Program-made: the position numbers and the translations under genes
Source of the DNA: Varroa destructor
Taxonomy: Eukaryota > Arthropoda > Arachnida > Mesostigmata > Varroidae
DNA: 64,000 bases
Direction of reading: 5' to 3'
NCBI RefSeq assembly: GCF_002443255.2
Contig: NW_019211458.1
Span: forward strand, 9,825,364-9,889,363
The notes under the pieces: model-generated
The model's database searches: none
The model's input: only the letters and a program-made list of their open reading frames with translations
What the model was told of the DNA's origin: nothing
In this document: positions 62,415 through 64,000 of the stretch, one piece after another
Numbering within the stretch: position 1 is the first letter of the stretch
Layout of the letters: each line of letters opens with the position of its first letter

Positions 62415-63745
62415 ATATATTAGTTTTTTTAATACAATATGACATACATTTAACGACTAAGTAAGAAAAATGACTAAGTTTAAACTTGCGGGCTTATAGG
62501 GCTAGGCAGAAATGAAATAATTAAATTTCAATCTAAATTCTAAACAATAACAAAAAACGGTGCGGGGTGCTTTCATAACGCCCACCCATCGAAGTTATTT
62601 GAGCCGAAAAGTTTGAAACTAATGGGGGGCAAATGTCCCAGAATGCTGATAATATTAATACTGTTTTCGTCCGCTCGGTAATTCAATGTATACAAGCCGT
62701 CTCGTAGGGAGCATGGTGAACATAGGTGGCTTTTTGAATAGACACTATCGGAATGTATAGATAACACCGGGCGAGCATTTCCATGTGCGTGAGCCCCGAC
62801 CATATGTTCTCACTTGGCCTTTTGCATGAATTTGCATGTGGAACGATCTAACGAAGATTTTTATTGCGTTTTTGAGCACAGAGTACTTTACGTTGCCGAT
62901 GTGCTCAGCTATCACGATATTGTCTAATCCTTTTTCCAATACTTTGCTCACAGGCAAATATGCCTATTTTTGGTGCCTTCTCTTGTCCAGTTGTCTCGGG
63001 GCCAGTGTAGAATCTACTAGCAGATTTGTGGACGTTAATAGCTTTGTCAGATAGCAATACCCAAGGTATCATCGAATTGCGCGTCTTTCAAATCAGCGCA
63101 AAAACAACGTAACGAACATACAGAAACTAACACTATTCTCATTAATACAGAAATAATAATAAATATCGCATATATTCTGCCCACAATTGATTCACGGGAT
63201 GGTGTCAGGGAGCGAAATATCTAAGGATAAAAAGTCAATTATAACGTAAATATTTTGTTTCTATTACGCTGCGTCTGCTTTTGTGTAGTGGTCAAAGCTT
63301 TATTGTCCGTATGTAGTACTAATACTATCATTTCCGCGATCATCATTCTCTGGCAGTTCCGCCTACAGATACCGTTGAGACTCAAGCGATTATCGAAAAA
63401 ATGATAAGGTGTTTTCCTCCATTTGGTCGGGTGTTCCTCCGTTGGCGCGTTTCGTATTAGTTGATTATGTCCTTGGAAAGGGAGCGCGTGGAACATCAGT
63501 TCGATGATTCCGTCATACCGTTGTCGACCACAGTTTAATCCATTTGGTCCTGTCCTGCCAAAAACATCTAGTTACTCAGAGAAGATTTGAGTTCTGCTTG
63601 GGTTTGATGCCAGATAGCAATTCATGGCCAGTTATATTTGATTTGGAACTGATTAATTTCGATTGTACGGGTTCTCGTAGCGGTAAAACATAACGTTTAC
63701 AGGAACTTCAAAGTAAACGATAAGTCAGAAGCTGGTCAAGCCAAC
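62415..63745. other. Anonymous sequence after the gap
   Basis: Frames at 62,573-62,957 (minus), 62,836-63,054 (plus) and 63,239-63,496 (minus, 85 codons, first codon ATG) are unidentified. No motif, repeat or RNA gene was recognised. Confidence 0.45.
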
Positions 63746-63749
63746 AAGG

Positions 63750-64000
63750 TACCATAAAACTTCGTAAGCAAACTACTAAATAGCAGAACAGCGAAGCTGA
63801 CTGATAAAATAATAATAGACACTAAAAAAAATGACCCAGCGACCAGTCAAGTAGACCTTGTGGATCACATGATGAATCCAGCCAATTCGAGCCAAGAGCT
63901 GCAACTAGAATCAACGACGTTGGGTTGCCGTGAGCTAGTAACGATGCACACTCGTACAGGTACTCGTAAGGTATATTCATTTTTAAGCGTGCTGCAGACA
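63750..64000 (+). other. Open frame running off the right edge, possible partial exon
   Basis: From a stop near 63,747 one plus-strand frame stays open for about 83 codons to the last base. It reads through SQVDLVDHMMNPANSSQELQ and LESTTLGCRELVTMHTRTGT. In-frame ATGs are at about 63,869-63,874. The peptide is polar and protein-like, with no recognised domain. Because the window ends, neither its real length nor its splice sites can be judged. Confidence 0.2.

Noticed and set aside
1..64000. CRISPR array, rRNA, bacterial operon or prophage
   Set aside because: No regularly spaced repeats, no rRNA core sequences and no tightly packed long frames; the window is eukaryotic in character.

Overview
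This looks like nuclear DNA of a compact-intergenic animal genome, most probably an arthropod. The sequence is moderately AT-rich (roughly 60 percent by eye), without obvious CpG loss. It has TA, GT and triplet microsatellites, no operon-like gene packing, a 100-base N run typical of an assembly gap, and worn copies of transposon families common in arthropods. A mite or tick is a reasonable guess, but nothing here proves it. I found no host protein gene I could name, and no rRNA, genuine tRNA or CRISPR array. The window is best read as an intergenic stretch or part of a very large intron.

The clearest content is mobile DNA. Five copies of one tRNA-derived SINE lie at 4.74, 14.82, 40.04 (minus), 55.21 and 59.12 kb (minus). 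They share a Pol III box A/box B head and a non-tRNA body. Remnants of at least three mariner-like transposase lineages are present: A at 23.76-25.36 kb (plus), B at 25.44-25.90 kb and again at 39.63-39.93 kb (both minus), and C at 30.59-31.14 kb (minus). A decayed LINE (non-LTR retrotransposon) with reverse transcriptase motifs runs from about 34.64 to 36.04 kb on the plus strand. All are broken by stops and frameshifts, so they look like fossils.

Layout: 0-23.7 kb is mostly anonymous sequence with two SINEs, a GCT-repeat candidate exon near 2.8-3.1 kb, GC-richer islands near 7.9-8.6 and 9.65-10.26 kb, and two strong palindromes near 19.5-19.7 kb. The transposon belt spans 23.7-40.2 kb. From 41.4 to 48.3 kb there is an unusually long unidentified open frame (minus strand) and two CpG-rich islands (44.14-45.42 and 47.06-48.30 kb), which are the best candidates for promoters or first exons. 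From 48.3 to 64 kb the sequence is again anonymous, with small hairpins, two SINEs, a very AT-rich patch (59.5-59.7 kb), the gap (62,315-62,414) and a frame still open at the right edge.

I see no gene cluster or system acting together. The candidates for something undescribed are the SINE family, the short perfect hairpins with 13-16 bp arms and 5-6 nt loops, the long open frame at 41.8-42.5 kb, and the coding-like insert inside mariner remnant A. Identifications rest on remembered family motifs, not on database searches.
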